From positions 55,579 to 119,578 of the forward strand of contig CALQSB010000003.1 of the NCBI GenBank assembly GCA_943333125.1: DNA of 64,000 nt, given 5' to 3'. The position numbers were made by a program, and so were the translations under genes. The DNA comes from Chitinophaga pinensis. Its GTDB lineage: Bacteria > Bacteroidota > Bacteroidia > Chitinophagales > Chitinophagaceae. The notes beneath the pieces are model-generated. The model had not been told where the DNA came from. It did not search any database and worked only from the letters and a program-made list of their open reading frames with translations. Shown here piece by piece: positions 16,349 to 26,719 of the stretch (position 1 is its first letter; each line of letters starts with the position of its first letter).

Positions 16349-19300
16349 CTAGTTTGTTTTTTTGTGAACGCTGACTTTCAGAGGTACGTCATTTATTTCA
16401 ATGGGTATGCCGGAATCGATTTTTGACGAATTAAACTCAATTGAGTCCGCCAAAATTTCGCGGCAAATATAGTCTTTAAATTTTATTAACGAAGGTTGCA
16501 ATTCATCATTTTCACTTAAAATAACAAAAATCCTGTCGGTTAACTCATACCCATTTTCCTTTCTTATCGTCTGTATTCGATTTACCAATTCCCTTGCATT
16601 TCCTTCATCCTGAAGGTCTTGTGTGATTGTAATGTCAAGAGCAACTGTTAAAATTCCCTTACCAGTAACTTCAAATCCAGGAATGGAATCTGTAAAAATT
16701 TCAATGTCTTCAAGGTTAATAATGATAGGTTCCTCACCATTTTCTACCAAATCCGCGTTGAGCAAATAATCGCCACTTTGTACTTTTTCTATTTGAACGT
16801 TATCAAATTTTTCTATTTCTGTAGCCGCCCATTTCATTTTGGCCCCTAGTTTCTTGCCTAATGTTTTGAAGTTGGCCTTAGCTTTTTTTCTGATAAAATT
16901 GTTGTGGGTATCGAGGATTTCGACTTCTTTTATATTTGTTTCGTTTTTAATAATAGCCTCAACTAATTTTATATTTTTTATCATTTCAGCATCTAGGGCC
17001 GGAATAAAAACTTTTTGTAAAGGCTGCCTAACTTTAATATTTACTTTTTTTCGTATCGATAGGATTAAAGAACAGGCATCTTGTGCTAGTTCCATTCTTT
17101 TTTCAAGTTCCAGATTAACAGCCTTTTCATTGCTTACTGGAAAATAACTATGATGAACGGACTTAGACCCGTCTCTTTGAGTAACTGTATTTAAATTATT
17201 GTGCAGCCAATCAGCAAAAAAAGGAGCGATCGGGGCAATTAATGCGGTTAGTGTTTCCAAACATTCGTATAGTGTTTGGTACGCGCATAATTTATCTGCA
17301 CCATATTCGCCTTTCCAGAATCTTCTTCTGCATAATCTTACATACCAGTTGCTCAATTTAGTATCTACAAATTCTTCAATAGCTCTTCCTGCCTGAGTAG
17401 GTTCGTAAGCATCCAGATTTTCAGTAACCGATTTTATCAAACTATTCAATGAAGAAATAATCCACTGATCAATTTCGGGCCTTTTATCCAATGAAATATA
17501 ATCTTCCTTAAAAGTAAATCCATCAACGTTTGCATACAAAGCAAAAAACTGATAAGTATTATATAAGGTTCCAAAGAATTTCCGCTGAACTTCTTTAATT
17601 CCTTCTTCATCAAATTTCAAACTATCCCAAGGAGATGCGTTTGTAATCAGATACCAGCGTGTGGCATCGGCGCCATAGCTATTTATAGTATTAAAAGGGT
17701 CTATTACATTTCCTAAACGTTTGCTCATTTTATTGCCCGACTTATCTAGCACCAAACCATTGCTGACAACAGTTTTATAGGCCACACTGTCAAATAATAA
17801 AACGGCCAGTGCATGTAAGGTATAAAACCAGCCTCTTGTTTGATCTACACCTTCTGCTATAAAATCGGCAGGAAAATTTTGAGCAAAACTCTCTTTGTTT
17901 TCAAATGGGAAATGCCATTGTGCATAAGGCATAGCGCCACTGTCAAACCAAACATCAATAAGATCAGGAACCCTTTTCATTGATTGGCCTGAGTTGCTTA
18001 CTAAAATAATTTCATCCACATAAGGCTTATGTAAATCTGCGGTAATGTTATTGATATAATCTTCTGCTGTTTGACTGCCAGATATTTTCCAGCAACCTGC
18101 ATCAAATGATTTTTTTAATTCCGATTTTAATTCATCAACAGAACCGATACATTTTTGTTCTGATCCATCTTCGGTTCTCCATATCGGTAAAGGAGTTCCC
18201 CAGTAACGGCTGCGGCTAAGGTTCCAGTCTACCATATTTTCTAGCCAGTTTCCAAAGCGACCTGTTCCTGTACTTGCAGGTTTCCATTGAATGGTCTTAT
18301 TTAATTCCACCATTCGGTCTTTAACAGCAGTGGTTTTTATAAACCAGGCGTCCAGAGGGTAGTATATGATTGGCTTATCAGTACGCCAGCAATGTGGGTA
18401 ACTGTGTTCATACTTCTCAACTTTAAAGGCACGATTTTCTTTTTTTAATTGTATGGAGAGATCGATGTTTACATCTGTATAATCAGAATCGTCTTTGTAA
18501 TTTTTTACATAACGGCCGCTATATGCTCCTACACCATCTATAAATTTTCCCTGCTTATCAACTAATGTAAGAATGCCGATATTGTTTTTCTTGCCTACTT
18601 TATAATCATCTGCACCAAAAGCCGGGGCTGTATGTACAATTCCGGTTCCGTCTTCAGTGGTAACAAAATCTCCAACGATAACTTTAAATGGATTTGCTCC
18701 TGGTGTTTCTTCTGTAATTTTTTTGATAGAATTGGCCTCGAAAGAAAACAGCTGCTCGTAGCTGATACCTTCAATATCTTTTCCTTTAAATGAATAAATG
18801 ATTTGCCATGGAATAATTTTATCCCCTTCTTTATAACTTTCAAAAGCGATATTTTCTCCTTCAGCTTTAAATTGTTTTCCAGTTAACGCTTTGGCAAGCA
18901 CTACTTTTATAGGTAAGAAAGTATATGGATTAAAAGTTTTTACCATTACGTATTCAATCTCCGGGCCTACAGTCAAACCAAGATTTGAAGGCAATGTCCA
19001 TGGAGTGGTTGTCCAGGCCATCAGAAAAAATTCATGTTTAGTTTCATCATCCAGCATTTGCTGTAAAGCACTGCTTAAAGTGGAAGAAATAACTTTAAAC
19101 ATTACAACGGCACTGGTATCTTTTACGTCCTTATAGGTTCCCGGTTGGTTTAATTCGTGAGAAGACAGACCTGTTCCTGCGGCAGGAGAATAGGGTTGAA
19201 TGCTTACACTTTCGTATAAATATCCCTTTTTGTACAATTCGCTTAAACACCACCAAAGTGATTCTATATAATTGCTTTCGAAGGTTACATATGGATTTTT

Positions 19301-19738
19301 CAAATCAACCCAATAACCCATTTTTTTGGTAATATCATCCCACTTATCCTTGTATTGCATTACCACTTCTCTGCATTTCTTATTATAATCTTCTACTGAA
19401 ATTTTCTTGCCGATATCCTCTTTGGTAATCCCTAAAAGTTTTTCCACTCCCAGTTCTATAGGAAGACCGTGAGTATCCCATCCTCCTTTCCTTTTTACCT
19501 GAAATCCCTGCATGGTTTTGTATCTGCAAATCAGATCTTTCAGTGTTCTGGATATCACATGATGAATACCGGGCATTCCATTGGCACTGGGTGGGCCTTC
19601 AAAAAATACAAATGGCTTTTTGCCTTCTCTTATCGAAATGCTTTCTTCGAAAGATTGTTCACTTTCCCATTTCAGGAGGATTTCCTCACTGATTGCAGGT
19701 AAATTCAACTGTTGATATTCCTTGTATCTAGACGACAT
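16349..19738 (-). CDS. ileS: Isoleucyl-tRNA synthetase
   Basis: A 1129-residue class I synthetase that charges tRNA-Ile. The HIGH-type motif reads GIHH in PPSANGMPGIHHVISRTLKD (near residue 60), and the KMSKS loop reads NKMSKRLGNV (near 680). The editing (CP1) domain lies between them, with WTTTPWTLPSNLGL. The anticodon-binding domain and a C-terminal extension follow. Length and motif form suggest the longer, eukaryote-like IleS type found in Bacteroidota; this type is often less sensitive to mupirocin, which is inference here. The start is set at the ATG at 19738 (MSSRYKEYQQ), which matches the usual family N-terminus better than the in-frame start five codons upstream. Confidence 0.96.
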   Translation of the reverse strand: MSSRYKEYQQLNLPAISEEILLKWESEQSFEESISIREGKKPFVFFEGPPSANGMPGIHHVISRTLKDLICRYKTMQGFQVKRKGGWDTHGLPIELGVEKLLGITKEDIGKKISVEDYNKKCREVVMQYKDKWDDITKKMGYWVDLKNPYVTFESNYIESLWWCLSELYKKGYLYESVSIQPYSPAAGTGLSSHELNQPGTYKDVKDTSAVVMFKVISSTLSSALQQMLDDETKHEFFLMAWTTTPWTLPSNLGLTVGPEIEYVMVKTFNPYTFLPIKVVLAKALTGKQFKAEGENIAFESYKEGDKIIPWQIIYSFKGKDIEGISYEQLFSFEANSIKKITEETPGANPFKVIVGDFVTTEDGTGIVHTAPAFGADDYKVGKKNNIGILTLVDKQGKFIDGVGAYSGRYVKNYKDDSDYTDVNIDLSIQLKKENRAFKVEKYEHSYPHCWRTDKPIIYYPLDAWFIKTTAVKDRMVELNKTIQWKPASTGTGRFGNWLENMVDWNLSRSRYWGTPLPIWRTEDGSEQKCIGSVDELKSELKKSFDAGCWKISGSQTAEDYINNITADLHKPYVDEIILVSNSGQSMKRVPDLIDVWFDSGAMPYAQWHFPFENKESFAQNFPADFIAEGVDQTRGWFYTLHALAVLLFDSVAYKTVVSNGLVLDKSGNKMSKRLGNVIDPFNTINSYGADATRWYLITNASPWDSLKFDEEGIKEVQRKFFGTLYNTYQFFALYANVDGFTFKEDYISLDKRPEIDQWIISSLNSLIKSVTENLDAYEPTQAGRAIEEFVDTKLSNWYVRLCRRRFWKGEYGADKLCAYQTLYECLETLTALIAPIAPFFADWLHNNLNTVTQRDGSKSVHHSYFPVSNEKAVNLELEKRMELAQDACSLILSIRKKVNIKVRQPLQKVFIPALDAEMIKNIKLVEAIIKNETNIKEVEILDTHNNFIRKKAKANFKTLGKKLGAKMKWAATEIEKFDNVQIEKVQSGDYLLNADLVENGEEPIIINLEDIEIFTDSIPGFEVTGKGILTVALDITITQDLQDEGNARELVNRIQTIRKENGYELTDRIFVILSENDELQPSLIKFKDYICREILADSIEFNSSKIDSGIPIEINDVPLKVSVHKKTN

Positions 19739-20282
19739 AAAATCTTTTCTCAAAATGTGGTAATGATATAAAATTAAGGCAGCGAAGGTAATGATTTGAT
19801 TCCTGAATTCAACCCTAGCAAGTGTTTAAGGTGATTTTGTTTTAAAAAAATGTGGATTAAGTTGCATTTATCCACAAGGAAATATTTTGGCACAATTTTA
19901 GCAAGTATTGAATGTGCTTGGTAATTTGTTATACCAAGTGGTTTAATCCTCCGTTCCTTATTAAAGCTTTCTAATCGCTAACCAAAGAAAATCACTGTTA
20001 AACATCAGGAAGTTAATTTCCGTTTCTTTTTAATTATAAAAGAAGCGATTTTACAGAAACTGATTTCTGAAAAGATTTTTACGATGCTGGTTTAGGTTTT
20101 ATTTAGGTTACGGGAGTATTCCTGCTCCTGTTCATTTTAAATCCGCATCTTCAAAAATAGTTCGCTTTAAAATCAAACTTTTGAAAACGCCCCTTTTTAG
20201 CGAAAGTTAAAATGTCTTGTAGAGTTCAACAAAAAAGGTGACATCTTCTTAGATGTCACCTTTTTTATTTGAGTAAAAAATT
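19739..20282 (+). other. 544-base intergenic region with several small hairpins and a terminator; possible ncRNA
   Basis: No open frame of significance is present on either strand. On the plus strand there are an inverted repeat CTTGGTA/TACCAAG (19917-19923, 19932-19938), a hairpin with TTCTTTT and AAAAGAA arms in the 20020-20045 region, and CAGAAA-CTGA-TTTCTG near 20053-20073, before the bidirectional terminator at 20231-20266. The ileS promoter must also be here, but I could not pick it out. Whether a plus-strand RNA is made cannot be told from sequence. Confidence 0.35.
20231..20266. terminator. Strong bidirectional intrinsic terminator
   Basis: A perfect 16-bp inverted repeat (AAAAAAGGTGACATCT at 20231-20246; complement at 20251-20266) with loop TCTT. 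On the minus strand it terminates the AraC-family gene; on the plus strand it is followed by ATTT and could end a transcript from the upstream spacer. Confidence 0.9.
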
Positions 20283-21224
20283 TTAATGTAAAAGTAGCTC
20301 GCAGGGTTTAATTCCTGTATGTTTTTTAAATGCTGTGCTGAAATGCGATATTGAAGAATAGCCCAGCATTGAAGACACTTCGGTAACACTCAGGTGTTTA
20401 TTGTAGAGCAAATATTTAGCATGCTCCATTCTCTGACTTTGATAAAAATCAAAAATGGTTGTTCCAAAAATTTCTTTGAATCCTTTTTTAAGATAGCATT
20501 CATTGATGGCTACTTTCCTGCTTAATGATTTTATGGTAATGGGTTCGCAAATATGTTGCAATAAAATTTCCCTTGCTTTGATTATTTTTTCGCGATCTTC
20601 TTCATTTGCCAAAAATTTACAATTGAAAATAGTATCATCTCTGTCATCCAGCATATTATCTGTGGTGTAAAGCAGAATAAGCTGAGTTTGTGCGTTGATG
20701 AAAATATTTTCTCTGGTATCGGAGTAGTTATGATTGAGTAATTGCTGGATAGCCAGGGTTGTTTTTGAACAAACTGGCGATGTTTTGGTAAAAGTTTGCT
20801 GGTAAGTGAAAGAAACTACTTTGTCGCTAAGTGAGTTGTCGTTTTTTTGTGCTTTGGCAAACTGTTTAAGATAAGAAGGAGAATAAATGAAACTTAGTAC
20901 ATCGATACTTTCAATTTTTTCAGCACAATGATTAGAAGCGCTGAATTTACAGAAATCACACTCTGTTGCTTTTTGCTTGCAGTAAAAATTCCCTGAAACA
21001 CAGAATCTTAGCTCAAGATAATTTTCTTCGGGATTGATTTTATTGAAATGATAGAGGATGGCTCCGGTATCCTGAATGTTCCAAACATCATTTTTGCGGT
21101 ATCTTTTTATTGAATATCTTATAGATCCAGGGATATTCTGTTCTATAAGTTGAAGAACATCAGCATCAATCTCTAAAGAAGATTGTTTGTTGGTAAGGGC
21201 TAAAATGTGGTTTGACTGATTCAT
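20283..21224 (-). CDS. AraC-family transcriptional regulator with cysteine cluster
   Basis: A 313-residue regulator. The C-terminal ~100 residues carry two helix-turn-helix motifs typical of AraC/XylS proteins (IKSLSRKVAINECYLKKGFKEIFG and LSVTEVSSMLGYSSISHFSTAFKKHTG). The N-terminal sensor domain is not a standard cupin that I recognise and has five cysteines in a short span (C75, C82, C89, C92, C100, including ECDFC), which may bind a metal, an Fe-S cluster or act as a redox switch; that is inference. The start is placed at the ATG at 21224 (MNQSNH), as the upstream in-frame extension is hydrophobic and lies in the promoter region. No target operon is adjacent. A strong terminator follows at 20231-20266. 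Confidence 0.88.
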   Translation of the reverse strand: MNQSNHILALTNKQSSLEIDADVLQLIEQNIPGSIRYSIKRYRKNDVWNIQDTGAILYHFNKINPEENYLELRFCVSGNFYCKQKATECDFCKFSASNHCAEKIESIDVLSFIYSPSYLKQFAKAQKNDNSLSDKVVSFTYQQTFTKTSPVCSKTTLAIQQLLNHNYSDTRENIFINAQTQLILLYTTDNMLDDRDDTIFNCKFLANEEDREKIIKAREILLQHICEPITIKSLSRKVAINECYLKKGFKEIFGTTIFDFYQSQRMEHAKYLLYNKHLSVTEVSSMLGYSSISHFSTAFKKHTGIKPCELLLH

Positions 21225-21438
21225 AAAAGAAATGTACATAAAGGTACACAAGCATTTCAAGAGTTGAAAGCAAATTATGATCAAAATCCAACTTTCTTAA
21301 ACAATTGGGAAACCGTTAAGTTATTAGTCCACTAAACCTGAGGCGATTAGATAAGTACCTATTTTTTACTCCTTTAAGCAGAAGTAAAAAGCATGAAAAA
21401 TTAGATGAAATAAATAAGGATAGCCCCTTAATTTTCGA

Positions 21439-21446
21439 TATATTTG
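21439..21446 (+). promoter_or_regulatory. TAnnTTTG -7 element of gyrB
   Basis: TATATTTG matches the -7 consensus exactly and is 45 bases before the gyrB ATG. No TTG is visible at the usual distance upstream, so support rests on the -7 motif and location. Confidence 0.5.
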
Positions 21447-21473
21447 CCGAAATGCGATTTAGTAAAAAATTAA

Positions 21474-23471
<1,998 letters not shown>

Positions 23472-23547
23472 ACAAGTGATTTTTAAACAAAACTCATTTG
23501 CTTTATTTACTATGTCCACATATTGTGGAGAGATGTTTTAAAGTGTT

Positions 23548-23578
23548 TTTGGGTAAAATCACATTTTTCACTACTTTG
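23548..23578 (+). promoter_or_regulatory. Possible promoter of the small gene downstream of gyrB
   Basis: TTTG at 23548-23551 and TACTTTG at 23572-23578 are about 19-20 bases apart. The -7 is one base shorter than the TAnnTTTG consensus. The proposed start codon at 23631 is about 50 bases downstream. Confidence 0.4.
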
Positions 23579-23630
23579 TACTGTAAGCGAAAGCTTAAAT
23601 CCATATTTACTAACTATAAATTCTATTAAA

Positions 23631-23831
23631 ATGTCAAAAATGCTCACAGCTTATTGCATGAAAACAAAAGAAAAAAATGTTCCTATGCAGGATGCAGTAA
23701 TAACAAAAACATCACGTGGAGGATATATGGCACAGGGCCACGACGGAAAAGGAAATAAAATGACAACCATGCTTGGTGAAGCAACAGCATTAGAAGCTGT
23801 AAAAAATGGAGTTGCCAAGAAATCATGGTAG
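23631..23831 (+). CDS. Small conserved protein resembling DUF5679 without its cysteines
   Basis: A 66-residue basic protein starting at the ATG at 23631 (MSKMLTAYCMKTKEK). Its spacing of AYC, a central glycine-rich GGYMAQGHDGKGNKM and the hydrophobic C-terminus resembles the DUF5679 zinc-ribbon family, but only one cysteine is present, so no zinc ribbon can form. I have the impression that such cysteine-poor versions occur widely in Chitinophagaceae. Function unknown. It has its own possible promoter and is followed by an intrinsic terminator, so it is a monocistronic unit. The in-frame extension upstream overlaps that promoter and is not used. Confidence 0.7.
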   Translation: MSKMLTAYCMKTKEKNVPMQDAVITKTSRGGYMAQGHDGKGNKMTTMLGEATALEAVKNGVAKKSW

Positions 23832-23854
23832 TCTTTAATAATTAACCTGATTGT

Positions 23855-23885
23855 TAGCCGTTCTCAATTGAACGGCTATTTTTTT
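23855..23885 (+). terminator. Intrinsic terminator of the small gene
   Basis: A 9-bp perfect stem (TAGCCGTTC/GAACGGCTA) with a 6-base loop is followed directly by seven T residues, 23 bases after the stop codon. Confidence 0.88.
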
Positions 23886-24025
23886 AAATTTTATTTTTTA
23901 AATTGTTATCTTCATTTAATTCAAAAAAAGCAAAACAATACTGATTTATATTATCTGTGGGGTGCTTATTCTGTTTTAGGGATATACACACGAAATAATA
24001 ATATTTATAAATTCATTTAAGGGTC

Positions 24026-26719
24026 ATGAAATTAATTTTTGTATTCTTTTTTTTATTATTCTTTTCTTTTCATGGCATAGCTCAATATACGCTTAATGGT
24101 AATGCCACACAAGACAACTGCCATTGTTATACGTTAACCCAAAATATGGGTGATCAACATGGATCAGTATGGAACAATAACAAAATTGATTTAAACCAAT
24201 CTTTCGATTTTACATTTCAGGTTTTTTTAGGATGTACTGATAACAATGGAGCCGATGGCATTGCATTTGTATTACAACCTATTAGTACGAGTGTAGGTAC
24301 ATTAGGTGGTGGCATGGGTTATGATGGTGTAAATCCTGCTGTTGGAATTACTTTGGACACCTATCAAAATACAAGCCCCGATAATGATCCTTATTATGAC
24401 CATATTGCTATTCAGTTAAATGGGAATACGAATCATTTATCTCCTAATACAATAACCCCGTTAACACGTACTTCTTCATTAAGTGACAATGTGGAAGATT
24501 GTCAGAATCATACTTTAAGAATCGTTTGGAATTCAGTTACCAAAACAATGACCATTTATTTCGATGGACAATTTAGAATATCAGCTATTAATGATTTTGT
24601 AAATACCGTTTTTGGAGGAAGCAGTCTCGTTTATTGGGGCTTTACCGGTGCAACTGGCGGAGCATGGAATCTTCAGAAATTCTGCACAACACTTGCGCCT
24701 TCTTTTCATTTTTTACCAAATCAGAAAAAGTGTGTGAATGAACCAATTACATTTTTTGATTCCACAATTAGTTTTGCAGGTCTGCTTAAACGCTATTGGA
24801 ATTTTGGTGATGGCAGTCCGATTGATTCCCTTAATGTTAATCCTATTCATGTTTATACAGTTGCCGGAGATTACAATGTTACTTTAAAAGTAATTGGATT
24901 AGATGGCTGTGAAGAAACCTATCCTATGTTGGTTCACATAGGAAGTAAGCCAATTGCTGGTTTTAGTAACACACAAAGTTGCGTTGGAAATAACATTCAG
25001 TTTACAGATACTTCTCATGTTACAGTGGGCACAATCAACAGCTGGTATTGGTATTTAGATAATGCAGGACTGACATCAACAATTCAGAATCCCTCAAGTA
25101 TTTATACAACAGCTGGAATAAAAAATATTAAGTTCATTGTAAAAACAGTTGAAGGATGCGAATCTGATACTTTAAGACAGATAATTACCGTTAACAACAG
25201 ATCTATAATAGATTTTAGTTTTACAGACTCGGTATGTTTGGGTACTCCTACTTTCTTTTATGATCAGTCAACGGTAGGCGGAAGCAGTAGTGCTATTAAT
25301 TATTGGCAATGGACTTACAGCGACAGTAGTTCCCCCGCTATAATAAGAAATCCTACACATGTATTTACTAATCCTGGTCCTCATACAGTAACGTTATTAA
25401 CTTCGGGCACAGGATCAAACGTTTGTGCCGGAACTGCTATTACGAAATCTGTTTTTGTTGCAGACAAACCTGTTGCCAGAATGAAGTCAATTATTATTTG
25501 CGAAAGGCAACAAGTACAATTACTGGATTCGTCTTATTCTTTAGATGGTCTAGCTATTACCGGATGCTGGTGGGATTTAGGCAATGGTCAGTTTTCCACA
25601 CAATGCAATCCGAATGTAACATATAGTACACCAGGTCCCAAAGTCATAAAACATATTGTATTCAATTCAAGAGGCTGTAAGTCCGATACTATTACTGTAA
25701 ATATTTATGTAGCAGATAAACCTATTGTTAATTTTGGATTTAGTAAACCATTATGTCGTGACAGTAGTTTGCAATTTTTTGATTCTTCAACAGTGCAGAC
25801 TGGCGTATTGACCCAGTGGAATTGGATATACAACAATTCTACTTTTGGAAATACACAAAACACTATTGGTTATTTTCCATTTGGAAATACTCAGGTAGGC
25901 TTGTCTGTTACCAATAATCTGGGATGTTTTAGTGATACGGTGTATAAAACATTTCGCCTTATCAAGCAGCCTAAAATCAATTATAGCTATAATGATACCT
26001 GTAAATATTCCCCCGTACATTTTTCTGCTAACGAATTGCCTGTATTAATTGGCATTGATCAATGGCATTGGAGTTTTGGAGACGGGCAACAAGCCAATAC
26101 AAATATTGCCAGTCATACGTATACAGCAAATGGTCAGTATCCTATTTCAATATATTGTATATCTGTGGAAGGATGTTCTTCAGATACATTAAGAGATGTA
26201 GTTAATATTTATGGAACAGATGCTTTTGCAGGAAATGATACTATTGTTGCTGCGAATCAACCTGTACTTTTAAATGCAAGTGGAGGCATAAGTTATGAAT
26301 GGAGTCCTCCTTTTGGATTAAATGCAACTAATGTGGCTAATCCAATTGCTACTGTTACCGCTGATCAGACGTATTACCTTAAAGCCTATACGCCAGGAGG
26401 ATGTGAAAGTTATGATACTATTAATATTATTATTTACAAAGGGCCTGATATCTATATGCCTACAGCATTCACACCTAATGGAGATCACCTGAATGATGTA
26501 CTTACTCCATTCCTGGTGGGCATGAGTAAGTTTGATTATTTTTCTGTTTTTAACCGTTATGGCCAAAGGGTTTTTAATACCACACAAATGCATAAAGGCT
26601 GGGATGGCCGGTTTAAAGGAGCATATCAACCATCAGGAACTTATGTTTGGTATATTACTGCAATTGATTTTAAAGGAAATCCGGTGGTCAGAAAAGGAAC
26701 CGTAATTATTGTCAGATAA
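24026..26719 (+). CDS. Large surface protein: L-type lectin-like domain, about six PKD-like repeats, T9SS type B sorting domain
   Basis: An 897-residue exported protein. Residues 1-19 are a signal peptide. Residues about 20-225 resemble a legume-type (L-type) lectin fold (NNGADGIAFVLQ, VGITLDTYQN, WGFTGATGG). Six PKD-like repeats of roughly 80 residues follow (about 230-725), most with a cysteine pair and a WxFGDG- or WxW-type core such as YWNFGDG and WHWSFGDG. Then comes an Ig-like segment (GNDTIVAANQPVLLNASGG) and, over the last 90 residues, the gliding-motility-associated C-terminal domain (PTAFTPNGDHLNDVL, FNRYGQRVF, YQPSGTYVWYI), which is a T9SS type B signal. It is inferred to be a surface adhesin or glycan-binding protein. 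Its 3' end overlaps the mfd stop by 8 bases. Confidence 0.88.
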   Translation: MKLIFVFFFLLFFSFHGIAQYTLNGNATQDNCHCYTLTQNMGDQHGSVWNNNKIDLNQSFDFTFQVFLGCTDNNGADGIAFVLQPISTSVGTLGGGMGYDGVNPAVGITLDTYQNTSPDNDPYYDHIAIQLNGNTNHLSPNTITPLTRTSSLSDNVEDCQNHTLRIVWNSVTKTMTIYFDGQFRISAINDFVNTVFGGSSLVYWGFTGATGGAWNLQKFCTTLAPSFHFLPNQKKCVNEPITFFDSTISFAGLLKRYWNFGDGSPIDSLNVNPIHVYTVAGDYNVTLKVIGLDGCEETYPMLVHIGSKPIAGFSNTQSCVGNNIQFTDTSHVTVGTINSWYWYLDNAGLTSTIQNPSSIYTTAGIKNIKFIVKTVEGCESDTLRQIITVNNRSIIDFSFTDSVCLGTPTFFYDQSTVGGSSSAINYWQWTYSDSSSPAIIRNPTHVFTNPGPHTVTLLTSGTGSNVCAGTAITKSVFVADKPVARMKSIIICERQQVQLLDSSYSLDGLAITGCWWDLGNGQFSTQCNPNVTYSTPGPKVIKHIVFNSRGCKSDTITVNIYVADKPIVNFGFSKPLCRDSSLQFFDSSTVQTGVLTQWNWIYNNSTFGNTQNTIGYFPFGNTQVGLSVTNNLGCFSDTVYKTFRLIKQPKINYSYNDTCKYSPVHFSANELPVLIGIDQWHWSFGDGQQANTNIASHTYTANGQYPISIYCISVEGCSSDTLRDVVNIYGTDAFAGNDTIVAANQPVLLNASGGISYEWSPPFGLNATNVANPIATVTADQTYYLKAYTPGGCESYDTINIIIYKGPDIYMPTAFTPNGDHLNDVLTPFLVGMSKFDYFSVFNRYGQRVFNTTQMHKGWDGRFKGAYQPSGTYVWYITAIDFKGNPVVRKGTVIIVR

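Noticed and set aside
15785..16426. Long plus-strand open frame opposite the DksA-like gene
   Set aside because: It is the antisense of the lysine/alanine-rich low-complexity tail. Its composition (Phe/Ala/Thr repeats) is an artefact of that repeat.
19888..19930. Promoter for a plus-strand RNA (TAATTTG near 19921)
   Set aside because: The motif is one base short of TAnnTTTG and no -33 is at the right distance; it overlaps a small inverted repeat. Not strong enough to call.
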